Assembly (NCBI GenBank): GCA_023701385.1 | Contig: JAMPXC010000005.1 | Coordinates: 42,747 to 106,746, forward strand | Source of the DNA: Pseudobdellovibrio sp. | Lineage (GTDB): Bacteria > Bdellovibrionota > Bdellovibrionia > Bdellovibrionales > Bdellovibrionaceae | DNA: 64,000 nucleotides | Direction of reading: 5' to 3' | Made by a program: the position numbers and the translations under genes | The notes under the pieces: generated by a model | What the model saw: the letters and a program-made list of their open reading frames with translations, nothing else | What the model was told of the DNA's origin: nothing | Database searches by the model: none | In this document: piece after piece, positions 9,995 to 21,015 of the stretch | How the letters are laid out: each line of letters opens with the position of its first letter | How positions within the stretch are numbered: position 1 is the stretch's first letter

Positions 9995-10894
9995 ATGAAA
10001 CAATTATTATTAGTATTAACAATCGCAGTTGGTTTTTCTAGCTGCGGTAAATTAAAAACGGTATTAGATAAAGCTGAAACTATTCCGGATAAAATGGATA
10101 ACTTAAATACAGGTATGGGCGAAACGAACGCTTCAGTTCGTTTGCAAAAACTTGGTATTTTCGAAGGTATGGTTTTAGACCAAGATAACTACGAAATGTT
10201 AGCTCCGTTCCCAGCTGATTTAATGACGGGTGGTAAATTCTTAGGTGAAGCTTTAACAACTGAAGAAGCTTTAATGTGGGTTTTCAAATCGATTAAAAAA
10301 ATCAACACTTACGATATCAACTCTAATCCGTTATTAGATGCTCAAGATGCGAAAGTTCAAGCTAAGTTTGACCACGATAAGTTAGGTCTTTACATGGCTG
10401 TAACAATTGTATCTGGTTACTTACGTGACAGCGTTATCGATGATATCGTTCAGCGTATTTACACATCTGATCGTTTTACTGAGACAGGTTTACAAATCTT
10501 AGCTTTACGCGCAAAATTCTACAGCGACGTCATGTTAGGTGGTTCTCTTTATACAGAGAAATTCGCCACTTTAGGACACGTTAAAGAAGCGATCGATTAC
10601 AATTCTAAAATCGAACGTATCGCGCGTTTACCATACCCACAAGCTATCAAAGTAGATATCGTTGGTATGTTAACTCCTGAAATGAATGAAGCTATGTCTG
10701 TGCAATTTGATCCAGCTATCGTGAATGCGAACTGGTCAAAAATTAAAACATTAGGTGAAGCTGGTTTTGAAGTTAAGCCTTTATCAGGCAACAACACGGC
10801 TGACCAAGCTGAAGCAAAAAGACAAAGAGACGTATTTAATTCTTACATCTCTTTCTTAAACGGCAAAATCCAACAAGCTCAAAGCTTAAACTAG
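9995..10894 (+). CDS. Hypothetical putative lipoprotein
   Basis: Lipobox-like VGFSSC-GK; same strand and close behind chalcone-isomerase-like gene. Confidence 0.65.
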   Translation: MKQLLLVLTIAVGFSSCGKLKTVLDKAETIPDKMDNLNTGMGETNASVRLQKLGIFEGMVLDQDNYEMLAPFPADLMTGGKFLGEALTTEEALMWVFKSIKKINTYDINSNPLLDAQDAKVQAKFDHDKLGLYMAVTIVSGYLRDSVIDDIVQRIYTSDRFTETGLQILALRAKFYSDVMLGGSLYTEKFATLGHVKEAIDYNSKIERIARLPYPQAIKVDIVGMLTPEMNEAMSVQFDPAIVNANWSKIKTLGEAGFEVKPLSGNNTADQAEAKRQRDVFNSYISFLNGKIQQAQSLN

Positions 10895-10915
10895 TTTTAA
10901 ATTTTGAAGTTTAGT

Positions 10916-10958
10916 AAAAACCCACACTTTTCAATCGAGGTGTGGGTTTTATTTTTTT
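10916..10958 (+). terminator. Rho-independent terminator
   Basis: AAAACCCACAC (10917-10927) / GTGTGGGTTTT (10940-10950) followed by T-rich tract. Confidence 0.9.
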
Positions 10959-11395
10959 GCCGATATTCTCCTGCGCTTTTCTATTCCATCGGGCTTTAGT
11001 GGAAGCTCAAAACGGAGCCGAAGAGCTTCGCTATGAGCTGCAAATCCACAATCATAAAAATAAAAGTACCAACTTCCGTTACCTGGTGAATTGTTCTCAA
11101 CCTGATCAGCCTTCACTGTCTCTTGAAAGATTTGCTCCAATCCATCGAGCATTTCTCTTTCATCTTGTCGAACTGCCAATGCGGCTGCCAACTTTTTTGC
11201 GGCATCAAATCGGAGCCAATCCCACTCCGGATCTTCAAGAATTTTAATTAAGTCTTTCGCCCTCTCTTCAAGGCTTGCATTTTTGAGGAAGTCAGTTTGT
11301 CGTTTTTGACGTTGCAAATCTATTCTACTCATAACGTAAGTTAATATTCCTATAAGCAGAGTAAATAAAAAAATGATTAATAGTGAAATGTTCAT
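10949..11395 (-). CDS. Hypothetical membrane-anchored protein
   Basis: N-terminal hydrophobic segment LLIIFLFTLLIGILTYV followed by polar domain. Confidence 0.55.
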   Translation of the reverse strand: MNISLLIIFLFTLLIGILTYVMSRIDLQRQKRQTDFLKNASLEERAKDLIKILEDPEWDWLRFDAAKKLAAALAVRQDEREMLDGLEQIFQETVKADQVENNSPGNGSWYFYFYDCGFAAHSEALRLRFELPLKPDGIEKRRRISAKK

Positions 11396-11448
11396 GCCTT
11401 CCCCAAACTATCATAGGGATAAATGAAGGGTCTAGAAGGGGATAAAGT

Positions 11449-12606
11449 CTAAAACAAATACCCATCAAGCCAGATATTTTTACTTAATTTAGCTTTTAAC
11501 GGCGCAATACCGGCATCTATGGCATCAGGGGTTCTAATCTCGTAAAGCGCGTAAGGTGATTCGCTGTGAATCGTTCCAATCGGCGGGCGGTGCGTGTACA
11601 TCGACTGTTCGTAAGGATAAATTAAGAATTCGTTTTGCTTTGACTGGTTGTAAGTAAACTTCACCATCGATTGAAACACTTCAGGGTGTTCAAAGAACAA
11701 GAAATGTAAAAATTGAAAGTTAAGGGTCTGGTCTTTTTGGGTGCGTGAAAACGGACGTGTCAATTTTCTGCCGACACCGAAAAATGAAGCAAACTTTAAA
11801 AACTGGCGAAAGTTATCTGATTGCTGGTTATATTCTTGAGGAAAGTATTCTTGTAAGAGTGAAGAACTTAACGGGTAACAAACGCCGACGATATTATCTT
11901 TCGCATCGCGGGCTACTACGAAGTTTTTAAATGAGTAAATTAAAGAGTCTTGAATGTATTTTTCAAGGTCTTCGGTCATAGCTGTTGGAACTAAATCTAA
12001 AGTTTGCAGTTTTTCACTCAAATAGCGGATGAATTTTTTGTGATCCTGTTTTTCTAAAAAGCCAACTTTAATAAAAGGGTTAACTTTAAATAATAAAGGA
12101 TAAAACCCGTGAATCGAAACTAAGTTAAACTTACGGATTAATTCATACAGCGGTTTGTTCGATCTTTTTTGTTTGGTGCGAATGAAAGCGTTAATCGCCT
12201 GCATGCTTTCCATGTTGATCGATGTGATAAAGTGATCGACTTTTTCAGTGGCGATTAATTTTTGTAACTGCGGTAAAAAATGGCGTGACCAATTTAAAAC
12301 GGCCTTACGTTGGTGCGATACACGTAAATCACAGGCATAAGCTGTTTTTAAAACTTCTTTTTCAGTTTTCATATCCTGAAGTAAGAAGCTGGCTGTGCCT
12401 AGAATCTGGTTATTTTGAAAAGCATTGGTTTCTTCTAAAATATAATTGTGAAACTTCTGCTGAAGGCGTCTATATAACGAGAAAAAATCAATTTCACGTC
12501 TGATTTTAACATCTAAAAGCGCTTGAGTCGGGATTTCGTAAAAGAATTGCCCCAATTTTTCAGAGTCAGCCGGCGTAGATTCGCGAAGAACTATTTTTTC
12601 TTCCAC
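11449..12606 (-). CDS. GNAT-like acyltransferase family protein
   Basis: N-terminal VLRESTPADSEKLGQFF; internal FVVARDAKDNIVGVCYPL. Confidence 0.55.
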   Translation of the reverse strand: MEEKIVLRESTPADSEKLGQFFYEIPTQALLDVKIRREIDFFSLYRRLQQKFHNYILEETNAFQNNQILGTASFLLQDMKTEKEVLKTAYACDLRVSHQRKAVLNWSRHFLPQLQKLIATEKVDHFITSINMESMQAINAFIRTKQKRSNKPLYELIRKFNLVSIHGFYPLLFKVNPFIKVGFLEKQDHKKFIRYLSEKLQTLDLVPTAMTEDLEKYIQDSLIYSFKNFVVARDAKDNIVGVCYPLSSSLLQEYFPQEYNQQSDNFRQFLKFASFFGVGRKLTRPFSRTQKDQTLNFQFLHFLFFEHPEVFQSMVKFTYNQSKQNEFLIYPYEQSMYTHRPPIGTIHSESPYALYEIRTPDAIDAGIAPLKAKLSKNIWLDGYLF

Positions 12607-13160
12607 AAGATTTCCTGCGTGTTGGTACGATGGTTAACAAAACGGGCTGCGGTAAAAAGAAAATCACTTAAACGGTTTAAATAAATTAAAACAGGTTCAT
12701 AGTGTGACTCTTGCATCGCGATTTCAGAGGACCTGCGCTCGCAACGACGGCAAAGTGTGCGCGCCACATGAAAGTGCGAGCTAAAAACATGACCTGTGGG
12801 CAGAATGAAATTTTTTAAAGGTTCAAGTTCTGCAGTCATCGCATCGATCATTTTTTCTAATTGTGGAGTCGCTTCAGAATCTAATTGCGGAAGTTTTTTG
12901 AAAACTTCGGCATCAGCTGTAGCAAGTAAGCTTCCGATCACGAACATATTGTTTTGAATATCAAAAAGTAAACGGCGTAATGAAGTGTTGCTTAGGTTCA
13001 ACTGTTCATTGTTTTCAAGCAGACTATAAATCAAACCAAGATAAGAGTTTAGTTCGTCAGCAGTGCCGTAAGCTTCAACACGAGGGTTGAATTTTTCGAC
13101 GCAACTGCCATCAACGAGCCTGGTTGTTCCTTTATCTCCGGTTTTCGTATATATTTTCAT
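12591..13160 (-). CDS. Cob(I)yrinic acid a,c-diamide adenosyltransferase (PduO type)
   Basis: MKIYTKTGDKGTTRLVDG...RVEAYGTADELNSYLG...FILPTGH..; C-terminal RLSDFLFTAARFVN. Confidence 0.95.
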   Translation of the reverse strand: MKIYTKTGDKGTTRLVDGSCVEKFNPRVEAYGTADELNSYLGLIYSLLENNEQLNLSNTSLRRLLFDIQNNMFVIGSLLATADAEVFKKLPQLDSEATPQLEKMIDAMTAELEPLKNFILPTGHVFSSHFHVARTLCRRCERRSSEIAMQESHYEPVLIYLNRLSDFLFTAARFVNHRTNTQEILWKKK

Positions 13161-13216
13161 ATATTAATTAGCTAATGTCTTTTAGAGTTAGTCAAGTTTA
13201 GGGGTGTATAGAAATC

Positions 13217-14029
13217 ATGTCAGAGCCGGTTATTCCATTTTTTGTAACAATGCCACATTCAGGAGAGAAAGTTCCTGAAGAGTGTACGTGGTTACATAAT
13301 CTTGATGAGAAAATTTTAATGTGCGATGTGGACCGCTACATTGATGTGATTTACGAACCCTCTCTTAAAAAACTTCAAGTGCCTTACCATAAGACGGAAT
13401 GGCACAGATACGCAGTGGATTTAAACCGTATTCCACAAGATATTGATTGCGATTCAGTGATCGGCAGTGAAAACAAATCGGGCTCGAATAGCCGTGGTTA
13501 CCACTGGGTTGTCACAACTTTGAACTATCCTTTAATGCAAAGCCCCATCACCAAAGATCTGCATAATAAGTTAACTGACCTTATATATACACCTTTTCAC
13601 GATGGCGTGAAAAAGCTGTACGCTGATTTTAAGAAGAAGGGTTTTGAACACGTTTTTCATTTAGATGCGCACTCAATGCCTTCTTTAGGTACAAATCAAC
13701 ATAAAGACCCAGGTCAATATCGTGCTGATATTGTAATCAGTGATAACCTGGGAGTGAGCTGTGATAGCCGTTATAAGGATTTAGTGATTGAAGCTTACAA
13801 AAGCGTGGGCTTTTCAATCAGCTACAATTGGCCGTATATGGGTGGCCGTGTGACACAACAATATGGTCAACCTGAAGTGGGTCAGCAGGCTCTGCAAGTA
13901 GAGCTTAATCGTGCCTTATATATGGACGAAGTGACTAAAAAAATAAAACCAGATTATGTTGTTGTCCAAGAGCAAATACTCAAGGCACTTGAGATCGTAA
14001 AAAGAGAACTTCCCAATTTGAAAATCTAA
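13217..14029 (+). CDS. N-formylglutamate amidohydrolase family protein
   Basis: PHSGEKVPEE..DVDRYIDVIY..FHLDAHSMPS; GGRVTQQYG...ALQVELNRALYMDE. Confidence 0.92.
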   Translation: MSEPVIPFFVTMPHSGEKVPEECTWLHNLDEKILMCDVDRYIDVIYEPSLKKLQVPYHKTEWHRYAVDLNRIPQDIDCDSVIGSENKSGSNSRGYHWVVTTLNYPLMQSPITKDLHNKLTDLIYTPFHDGVKKLYADFKKKGFEHVFHLDAHSMPSLGTNQHKDPGQYRADIVISDNLGVSCDSRYKDLVIEAYKSVGFSISYNWPYMGGRVTQQYGQPEVGQQALQVELNRALYMDEVTKKIKPDYVVVQEQILKALEIVKRELPNLKI

Positions 14030-14047
14030 GAGTACGTTTTCTACGTT

Positions 14048-15454
14048 ATGCGATTTAAAAACCCTTTGGTGCAGAAGTTCTGGAAATTTTCTACATCATT
14101 TCAATTAGGTATCCCTGTTCTTGTGGCTCTCACGATTTTAATCATGTGGGGCACTATCGTAGAATCTCAATATGACGCTTTCGCTGCAGAAAAGTTAGTT
14201 TACCGTAGTTGGATGATGTATTTGACCATGGGCTTGTTGGTTTACAATCTGGCGATTGTGGTAGTCGATCGAATGCCTTGGAAGAGCCGGCATATTCCTT
14301 TCATCTTAGTTCATGCGGGAATTATTTTAATCGTCGTTGGCGGCTATGTGACGCAAAAATATGGGCTTGATGGCTCAATGATGCTTCCGATTAATGGTAA
14401 AAATAATTATGTGCAAGTAGCGCAAACCGATGTCGTTGTTTACGCTACATTTGATGGTGATCGTTACACTAAAGTTTTTGAAAACGAAGTGGATTTTTTC
14501 TTAAATCCACCGACTGAAGATAAACCGTTTAAGGTGAATTTAGGCGATGCTGAAATCACGGTTAAAAAATATCTTAAATACGCACGCGTAAGTAAAAAAC
14601 TAAAAAAATCAACAGATGCCAATGCAGGAGCATCAGTTAAGTTCCAATTGCAAAATGCGAACGTTCAACAGGTTGAAACTTTAACTCAAAATTCAAAAAC
14701 CAAAACAGCCGATGTGAATTTTGGCCCGTTAAAAGTAGTTCTTGGCCATGATGTTAAAGAAAAAGGCCGTAAAGACCGCTCAACGAATGAAATTTACTTC
14801 AATGCTAAAAATGAAACTGAAATCAATTACGAACTTTACCGTAAAGAAGAAATGAAATCGTTTAAATCAGGTAGCATCAAAATCGGAGATATAATTTCTA
14901 CGGGATGGATGGGGTTGGAACTTCGTTTGTTAGATTATCTTCCACAGGCCACTGAAGAGTGGGATGCTGTTGAAGTTGGTCGCCCAACGCCATTAACTAG
15001 CCCTGCCTTATTGATCCAGTTCGGTGATAAAACGCAGTGGACTTTATTAAATGATGTCATCAAGCTTTTTGGCGATAATGAAGCTTTTTTATTCAGTTTT
15101 CAGAACCGCCGCATGGATATCGGGTTTCCGGTTGTTTTGAAAAAATTTGAAATGACCCATTATGATGGAACACAAAAAGCCAAAACTTATTCTAGCGCGG
15201 TTGAAATTGTTCCACCCAACGGAAATGCTCCTGTCTCTGGTTTGATTGCGATGAATGAGCCGTTGAAGTACGCGGGCTACACATTCTATCAAGCTAGTTT
15301 TAATCAAGATGAAAAAACCGGTGAGCCTACGGCTTCAGTTTTATCGGTTAATCTTGATCCAGGTCGTTGGATTAAATATTTAGGTTCGTTAGTTTTATCA
15401 CTGGGCATTGTTTGGCTATTTGTCCAAACCCGCCGAAGAAAGACAGCACAATGA
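14048..15454 (+). CDS. resB: ResB-like cytochrome c biogenesis protein (System II)
   Basis: FWKFSTSFQLGIPVLVALTILIMWGTIVES; RHIPFILVHAGIILIVVGG; YAGYTFYQASF. Confidence 0.9.
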   Translation: MRFKNPLVQKFWKFSTSFQLGIPVLVALTILIMWGTIVESQYDAFAAEKLVYRSWMMYLTMGLLVYNLAIVVVDRMPWKSRHIPFILVHAGIILIVVGGYVTQKYGLDGSMMLPINGKNNYVQVAQTDVVVYATFDGDRYTKVFENEVDFFLNPPTEDKPFKVNLGDAEITVKKYLKYARVSKKLKKSTDANAGASVKFQLQNANVQQVETLTQNSKTKTADVNFGPLKVVLGHDVKEKGRKDRSTNEIYFNAKNETEINYELYRKEEMKSFKSGSIKIGDIISTGWMGLELRLLDYLPQATEEWDAVEVGRPTPLTSPALLIQFGDKTQWTLLNDVIKLFGDNEAFLFSFQNRRMDIGFPVVLKKFEMTHYDGTQKAKTYSSAVEIVPPNGNAPVSGLIAMNEPLKYAGYTFYQASFNQDEKTGEPTASVLSVNLDPGRWIKYLGSLVLSLGIVWLFVQTRRRKTAQ

Positions 15455-17106
15455 TTCGTTTAATTTTTGCAATACTGGTAACATTACAAATTTCTTTATT
15501 TTCGCAAATCGCGAAAGCTGAACCCAAGTTAGGTGAGGCGATCAGATATATGCCGGTTCAAGACGGCGGACGTATCAAACCTTACGATACTTTTGCTAAA
15601 GAAGTATTAGAAGTTGTTTACGGAAAACAAAACTACAAAACGGAATCAGGTGAGTCAGCTCCGGCTTACTTGATCGTATTAACTTGGATGTTGTCGCCAG
15701 ATAGCTGGGTGAATCGTCCACTTTTTGAAGTGAATCATTTAGATGTGAAAAATAAATTAGGTTTACCTAAAGACCGGAAATATTTTTCAAATAGCGAGCT
15801 TTTTACAACGGATAAGTTTCAAAACTTAATGCAGGAATTAGCTGATAAACGCCAAAGCCAAGAGAAATTAACACCGTACTTTCAAGCGTTACAGCGTTTA
15901 CAAAACCAAATGATTTATTTTCGCGAATTAGCGGGTGGTCGTTTACTTAAAATTATGCCAAGCCCAGATTCTGAAACTTGGTTGTCGGTGGCTGAAATTC
16001 CTGAAGCACAACAAGGTTTATTCGTGAATATCAGTCAAAGTGTTGCGGCTTACTTAGGTGCGCTTGCTGAGCATAAAGACGTTGAAAGCGCCAAAGCCAC
16101 TTTAGATAAAGCAGTGATTGATTTTCAAAAAAGTGTAGAACAAGTAGCTCCACAAAAATATGCTGAAGCTCACAAAGTGGGAACGGAAGTTTTATACAAT
16201 GATTTACATCCGTTTCGTTGGACTTACGTTCTTTACATTCTAGCTTCGATCATTTTACTTTTTATCTGGATTAAAAACTTACAATCAGGCATGGGTCTTG
16301 TGTGGGCAATCACTTTAGCTGGGTTTTTCATTCACATTTTAGGCTTTGTCTTCAGAGTTTATTTAGCGGAACGTCCGCCAGTAACTAATATGTATGAAAC
16401 TGTCGTTTGGGTTTCATGGGGTGTGATGTTGTTCTCGATGATTTTAGAGAAGATCTATAAATACAGAATCTTTTTATTAGCAGGATTGCTTGTAGGTTTT
16501 GTGTGTATGGTTATTGCCGATACGGCACCGGCCGTGCTTGATCCAAGTATTCAGCCGTTAGAAGCGGTTTTACGCAGTAGTTACTGGTTAATCGTACACG
16601 TGATGACGATCACGATTTCTTACGCTGCTTTTGCCTTGGCTTTTGGCTTAGGAGACATTGGGCTTATTTATTATGCAATTGATAAAGACAAACATGCTGA
16701 AAAAATCAAGCAAATCACAACGGGTGTTTATCGTGCGATGCAAATTGGTGTGGCATTTTTGGCTCCGGGAATTATCTTAGGGGGAGTCTGGGCTGATGCC
16801 TCGTGGGGCCGTTTCTGGGGTTGGGACCCGAAAGAGACGTGGGCTTTGATTGCACTCTTGGGTTACATAATAATTCTTCACACGCGTTTAGTGAACTGGA
16901 TTCAAAACTTCGGAATGCTGGTTTCGGCGGTGTTAACGTTCAATTTAGTAATTATGGCGTGGTACGGAGTGAATTTCGTGCTTGGAGCGGGGCTTCATTC
17001 GTACGGTTTTGGTGCTGGTGGCGTTGAGTACGTTTCGATTTTTGTACTTTTACATTTCATTTTCGTTGGCTATGTTTTCAGCGTAAAGAAACTCGCAAAA
17101 GTTTAA
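15451..17106 (+). CDS. ccsA: Cytochrome c biogenesis protein CcsA/ResC
   Basis: WASWGRFWGWDPKETWALIALLGYIIILHTR (WWD motif). ATG at 15451 overlaps the resB stop (ATGA); ORF track starts upstream at 15412. Confidence 0.95.
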   Translation: MIRLIFAILVTLQISLFSQIAKAEPKLGEAIRYMPVQDGGRIKPYDTFAKEVLEVVYGKQNYKTESGESAPAYLIVLTWMLSPDSWVNRPLFEVNHLDVKNKLGLPKDRKYFSNSELFTTDKFQNLMQELADKRQSQEKLTPYFQALQRLQNQMIYFRELAGGRLLKIMPSPDSETWLSVAEIPEAQQGLFVNISQSVAAYLGALAEHKDVESAKATLDKAVIDFQKSVEQVAPQKYAEAHKVGTEVLYNDLHPFRWTYVLYILASIILLFIWIKNLQSGMGLVWAITLAGFFIHILGFVFRVYLAERPPVTNMYETVVWVSWGVMLFSMILEKIYKYRIFLLAGLLVGFVCMVIADTAPAVLDPSIQPLEAVLRSSYWLIVHVMTITISYAAFALAFGLGDIGLIYYAIDKDKHAEKIKQITTGVYRAMQIGVAFLAPGIILGGVWADASWGRFWGWDPKETWALIALLGYIIILHTRLVNWIQNFGMLVSAVLTFNLVIMAWYGVNFVLGAGLHSYGFGAGGVEYVSIFVLLHFIFVGYVFSVKKLAKV

Positions 17107-17129
17107 AAAAATTAAGTCCAACAAATTTT

Positions 17130-17160
17130 AAAAAGCGAAGTCGCGTGACTTCGCTTTTTA
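17130..17160 (+). terminator. Rho-independent terminator
   Basis: AAAAGCGAAGTC (17131-17142) / GACTTCGCTTTT (17147-17158). Confidence 0.9.
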
Positions 17161-17340
17161 ATTTTGGTGAAAATGAAAATCTCTCTCAAAAAAACGATGC
17201 CTTTTAGTCACACTGCTTATGCTTAATCGTGAAGCACGCAACACCTTGATTTCCCTCAGGGATTTTCAATTGCTATTCAAAATCTGGTGACAAATGCTCT
17301 GCATTGCATTTTAATTAACTTCAAAGAAAGGCAATTGTTT

Positions 17341-17925
17341 ATGCTTATGAAAATCCGCACCACTGTAAGTGCCACGGCTATGCTTGTGCTTACGGTATTT
17401 TTTCTTTCAAGTTGTTTGTTCCAAAATCCAGATGGCGGCGAGCGCACTGGAATCGGCTACAACAAAGGCTATGCGCCAGATCAACCCATCGCATTCAGCC
17501 ATGAACTTCACGTTGGTACACACAAGATCCAGTGTCAGTACTGCCACAACCAAGTTGAGCGTTCGAAATCTTCGAACATTCCATCTTTAGCAACTTGTAT
17601 GAACTGTCACCAACAGGTTGCAGGTAAACCAGGTGAAGAAGCTGTTGCTGGTCACAAGAACACAGACGAAATTAAAAAACTTCGTGATGCGTACAATGAC
17701 GGTAAATCAATTGAGTGGGTTCGCGTTCACATGTTGCCTGACCACGTTCAATTCAATCACCAAGCGCACGTTACAAAAGGCGTAAGCTGCCAAACTTGCC
17801 ACGGTGAAATCGAAAAAATGCCTAAAGTTACTCAGTATTCAGATTTGTCAATGGGCTGGTGTGTGAACTGTCACCGTCAACCAGAAAACAAAGCTTCTCT
17901 TAACTGTACAACGTGCCATCAATAG
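17341..17925 (+). CDS. actA: Alternative complex III, multiheme cytochrome c subunit ActA (pentaheme)
   Basis: Five CxxCH motifs (CQYCH, CMNCH, CQTCH, CVNCH, CTTCH); lipobox-like FLSSC; ATG at 17341 preferred over 17287 because the signal peptide starts there. Confidence 0.93.
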   Translation: MLMKIRTTVSATAMLVLTVFFLSSCLFQNPDGGERTGIGYNKGYAPDQPIAFSHELHVGTHKIQCQYCHNQVERSKSSNIPSLATCMNCHQQVAGKPGEEAVAGHKNTDEIKKLRDAYNDGKSIEWVRVHMLPDHVQFNHQAHVTKGVSCQTCHGEIEKMPKVTQYSDLSMGWCVNCHRQPENKASLNCTTCHQ

Positions 17926-17934
17926 GAAACGACG

Positions 17935-20900
17935 ATGTCTGAAAATAAAATTACAAACGATAACGAAAATAGAAAAATCGAACGTGATAGCCGTTACTGG
18001 AGATCTTTCGAAGAGTTAAACAACACTCCGGAATTCCAAGCCGCATTACAAACAGAATTTATGTCATCACCTTTACGTGATGAAAATAAAGATGAAGGTA
18101 CAGAGAAAGACGGCGTTGCTCGTCGTGATTTCTTAAAATTGATGGGTGCTTCAATTGCCTTAACATCTGCAGCTGGTTGTATCCGCCGCCCGGTACAAAA
18201 AATTGTTCCGTACAACAAACAACCTGAAGAAGTAACAGTGGGTATGTCTAACTGGTACACCAGTTCATACTTTGATGGCCAAGAGGGTTTAGGTTTATTA
18301 GTTAAATCTCGCGAAGGTCGTCCGGTTCACATCCAAGGAAATCCAAAATTTCCTTTAAACGGCACAGGTGCTTCAGTTAAAGCTCAAGCTTCTTTACTTG
18401 GTTTATACGAACCAAACCGTTTACAAAAACCTTTCAGAAATTTATTTAACGAAAAACGCACCAACAAAGAAACTGTTGGTGTTTCTTGGGAAGAGTTAGA
18501 CAATAAAGTTGTTGAAGCTCTTAAAAAAGGTGGCGTAGCTATCCTTTCTGGAAATATTTCTTCTCCATCTACAAAAGCTGTAATTTCTGATTTCCGTTCA
18601 GGTTTTGGTGCTGACCACTACGTGTGGGAGCCTTTAGCTGATAACGTGGCGGATGCTCAAGCTTCTTCATACGGTGAAGCTTTAGTTCCAGGTTACAGAT
18701 TTGATAAAGCGCAAGTGATTGTTTCAATTGATGGTGACTTCTTAGGTACTTGGGGTCCAACAATGACAAACAACAAACGTTTTGCTGATGGTCGAAGACA
18801 ACTCGACAAAATGTCTAGACTTTACTCTTTCGATTCAACTTACTCATTAACGGGTGCTAACTCCGACGTTCGTTTCAAAATTAAACCATCACAGCAATTT
18901 GATGTTGTTATGGGTTTAATCGCTGAAATCGTTGGTAAAGTGAATGTTTCAGACGCTGTTAAAACGGCGGTGGCTCCATTCAACGGAGTCGCTGAAAAAC
19001 TTGGTATCTCTGCAGAAGCTTTCAAAAAAGTAGCTGATGATTTAGTTAAAAACCAAGGTGAATCTTTAGTTGTTGCTGGTGGTATCCAAACAAATACTAA
19101 AGACGGTCATGCTCTTCAAGTTGCTGTGAACTACTTAAACTCTATCTTAGGTAACGAAGGTAAAACTGTAGTTGCTCAAGCGGGTAATAAGAACATCACG
19201 GCTTCTCAAGACAGCATTAAAGCTTTAATCAAAAAAATGAATGATGGAGCCGTTAAAACTCTTATCATCTACAGATCGAATCCTTTCTACGCTTTAAGTG
19301 CTGATCATGGCTTTGCTGATGCTCTTAAAAAAGTAGAAACAGTTATCTATTCTGGCGAAAAGATGGATGAAACTGCCGTTAACGCTCACTTTGTTGTTTC
19401 AGACAACCATGCTTTAGAAACTTGGGGCGATTCTGAATTCGCCACTGGTTTATATGGTATTCACCAGCCACTTATCCGTACGATGTATGATACACGTTCG
19501 TTCCAATTATCGTTAATGACTTGGGCGTACATGGCGAAAGTTGGTCCTAAACGTATTCAAGAATTTGAAACTTACTACGACTACTTACGTAACTTATGGA
19601 AAACTGAGTTAATGGCTAAAGCCGGTGGCGGTAAAGATTTCGAATCTTTCTGGAATAACTTCTTACAAGAAGGTTTCGTTGGTGATGTTGCGGCTGGTTC
19701 AGCTCGTAATTTCAAAGGCGATGTTTCTGGACTTAAAAAATCTGCAAACGGCGATGCTAAATTTGAATTAGCATTATATCCAACTGTAAATATCGGTGAT
19801 GGTACTTTAGCTAACGTTGGTTGGTTACAAGAACTTCCAGATGCAGTTACTAAAATCGTTTGGGATAACTACGCTTGCGTTTCTGTTAAAACAGCTGCTG
19901 AAAACAAACTTCGCGAAGGCGATGTGATCGAGTTAACAGTTGGCGATAAAAAATTATCTTTACCAACGCACATTCAACCAGGTTTACATGATCAAGTTGT
20001 AGCTGTAGCCGTAGGTTACGGCCGCACACACGCTGGTGATGTAGCTAAAGGTATCGGTCAAAATGCATTCACATTAGCAACGGCTGGTGTATTTGCAGGT
20101 CAATCTGTTGAATTCAAAAAAACAGGTCAAAAAATTGAATTAGTGACAACTCAAGGTCACGATTCAATGGAAGGCCGTCAAATCGTTGTCACTGCAACGA
20201 ATAAAGATATCGAAAAAAATAAAGAAGCAAATATTCACAGACACCACACATGGAATATCTGGTCAGGTCACCAATACAACGGACACAAATGGGGTATGGC
20301 GATCGATCTAAACGTATGTACTGGTTGTTCTGCGTGTATGACGGCTTGCCAATCTGAAAACAACATTCCTGTTGTTGGTAAGAAATATGTTATGCAAGGT
20401 CGTGAGATGCACTGGATCCGTATCGATAGATACTACACAGGCACTCCTGAAAATCCAGAAACAGTATTCCAACCTGTCATGTGCCAACACTGTGACAATG
20501 CTCCGTGCGAAACGGTATGTCCGGTAGTAGCTGTGACTCACAGTTCTGAAGGTTTAAATGAACAAGTGTACAACCGTTGCGTTGGTACTCGTTACTGTTC
20601 AAATAACTGCCCTTATAAAGTTCGTCGCTTCAACTGGTTCAACTACGCGAAGTTAATCGAAAAACCAATGCACATGCACTTAAACCCAGAAGTGGGCGTA
20701 CGTTCTCGCGGTGTTATGGAAAAATGTACTTTCTGCGTTCAACGTATCAAAGAAGGTAAAAACAAAGCTAAACAAGAAGATCGTCCGGTAAAAGATGGCG
20801 ATATCAAAACAGCGTGTGAAGCGGCTTGTCCGACAACAGCTATCGTGTTTGGCGATTTAAACGATGAAAATTCTCGTGTTGCTAAAACTTTCAAAGCTGA

Positions 20901-21015
20901 GCCACGTGCTTACGCTTTATTAGAAGAGTGGTACGCGAAACCTTCAGTTCGTTATCAATCGAAAATTAAAAACAATGATCAGGTGACAGCACCGAAAGGA
21001 GCTGACCATGCTTAA
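17935..21015 (+). CDS. actB: Alternative complex III, molybdopterin-like/Fe-S subunit ActB
   Basis: Tat-like [12 protein letters not shown]-terminal ferredoxin-like clusters [52 protein letters not shown]. Confidence 0.95.
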   Translation: MSENKITNDNENRKIERDSRYWRSFEELNNTPEFQAALQTEFMSSPLRDENKDEGTEKDGVARRDFLKLMGASIALTSAAGCIRRPVQKIVPYNKQPEEVTVGMSNWYTSSYFDGQEGLGLLVKSREGRPVHIQGNPKFPLNGTGASVKAQASLLGLYEPNRLQKPFRNLFNEKRTNKETVGVSWEELDNKVVEALKKGGVAILSGNISSPSTKAVISDFRSGFGADHYVWEPLADNVADAQASSYGEALVPGYRFDKAQVIVSIDGDFLGTWGPTMTNNKRFADGRRQLDKMSRLYSFDSTYSLTGANSDVRFKIKPSQQFDVVMGLIAEIVGKVNVSDAVKTAVAPFNGVAEKLGISAEAFKKVADDLVKNQGESLVVAGGIQTNTKDGHALQVAVNYLNSILGNEGKTVVAQAGNKNITASQDSIKALIKKMNDGAVKTLIIYRSNPFYALSADHGFADALKKVETVIYSGEKMDETAVNAHFVVSDNHALETWGDSEFATGLYGIHQPLIRTMYDTRSFQLSLMTWAYMAKVGPKRIQEFETYYDYLRNLWKTELMAKAGGGKDFESFWNNFLQEGFVGDVAAGSARNFKGDVSGLKKSANGDAKFELALYPTVNIGDGTLANVGWLQELPDAVTKIVWDNYACVSVKTAAENKLREGDVIELTVGDKKLSLPTHIQPGLHDQVVAVAVGYGRTHAGDVAKGIGQNAFTLATAGVFAGQSVEFKKTGQKIELVTTQGHDSMEGRQIVVTATNKDIEKNKEANIHRHHTWNIWSGHQYNGHKWGMAIDLNVCTGCSACMTACQSENNIPVVGKKYVMQGREMHWIRIDRYYTGTPENPETVFQPVMCQHCDNAPCETVCPVVAVTHSSEGLNEQVYNRCVGTRYCSNNCPYKVRRFNWFNYAKLIEKPMHMHLNPEVGVRSRGVMEKCTFCVQRIKEGKNKAKQEDRPVKDGDIKTACEAACPTTAIVFGDLNDENSRVAKTFKAEPRAYALLEEWYAKPSVRYQSKIKNNDQVTAPKGADHA

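Noticed and set aside
15412-15450. Track start of the ccsA ORF at 15412
   Set aside because: The upstream 13 codons overlap resB; ATG at 15451 begins a good signal-like hydrophobic N-terminus with the common ATGA overlap.
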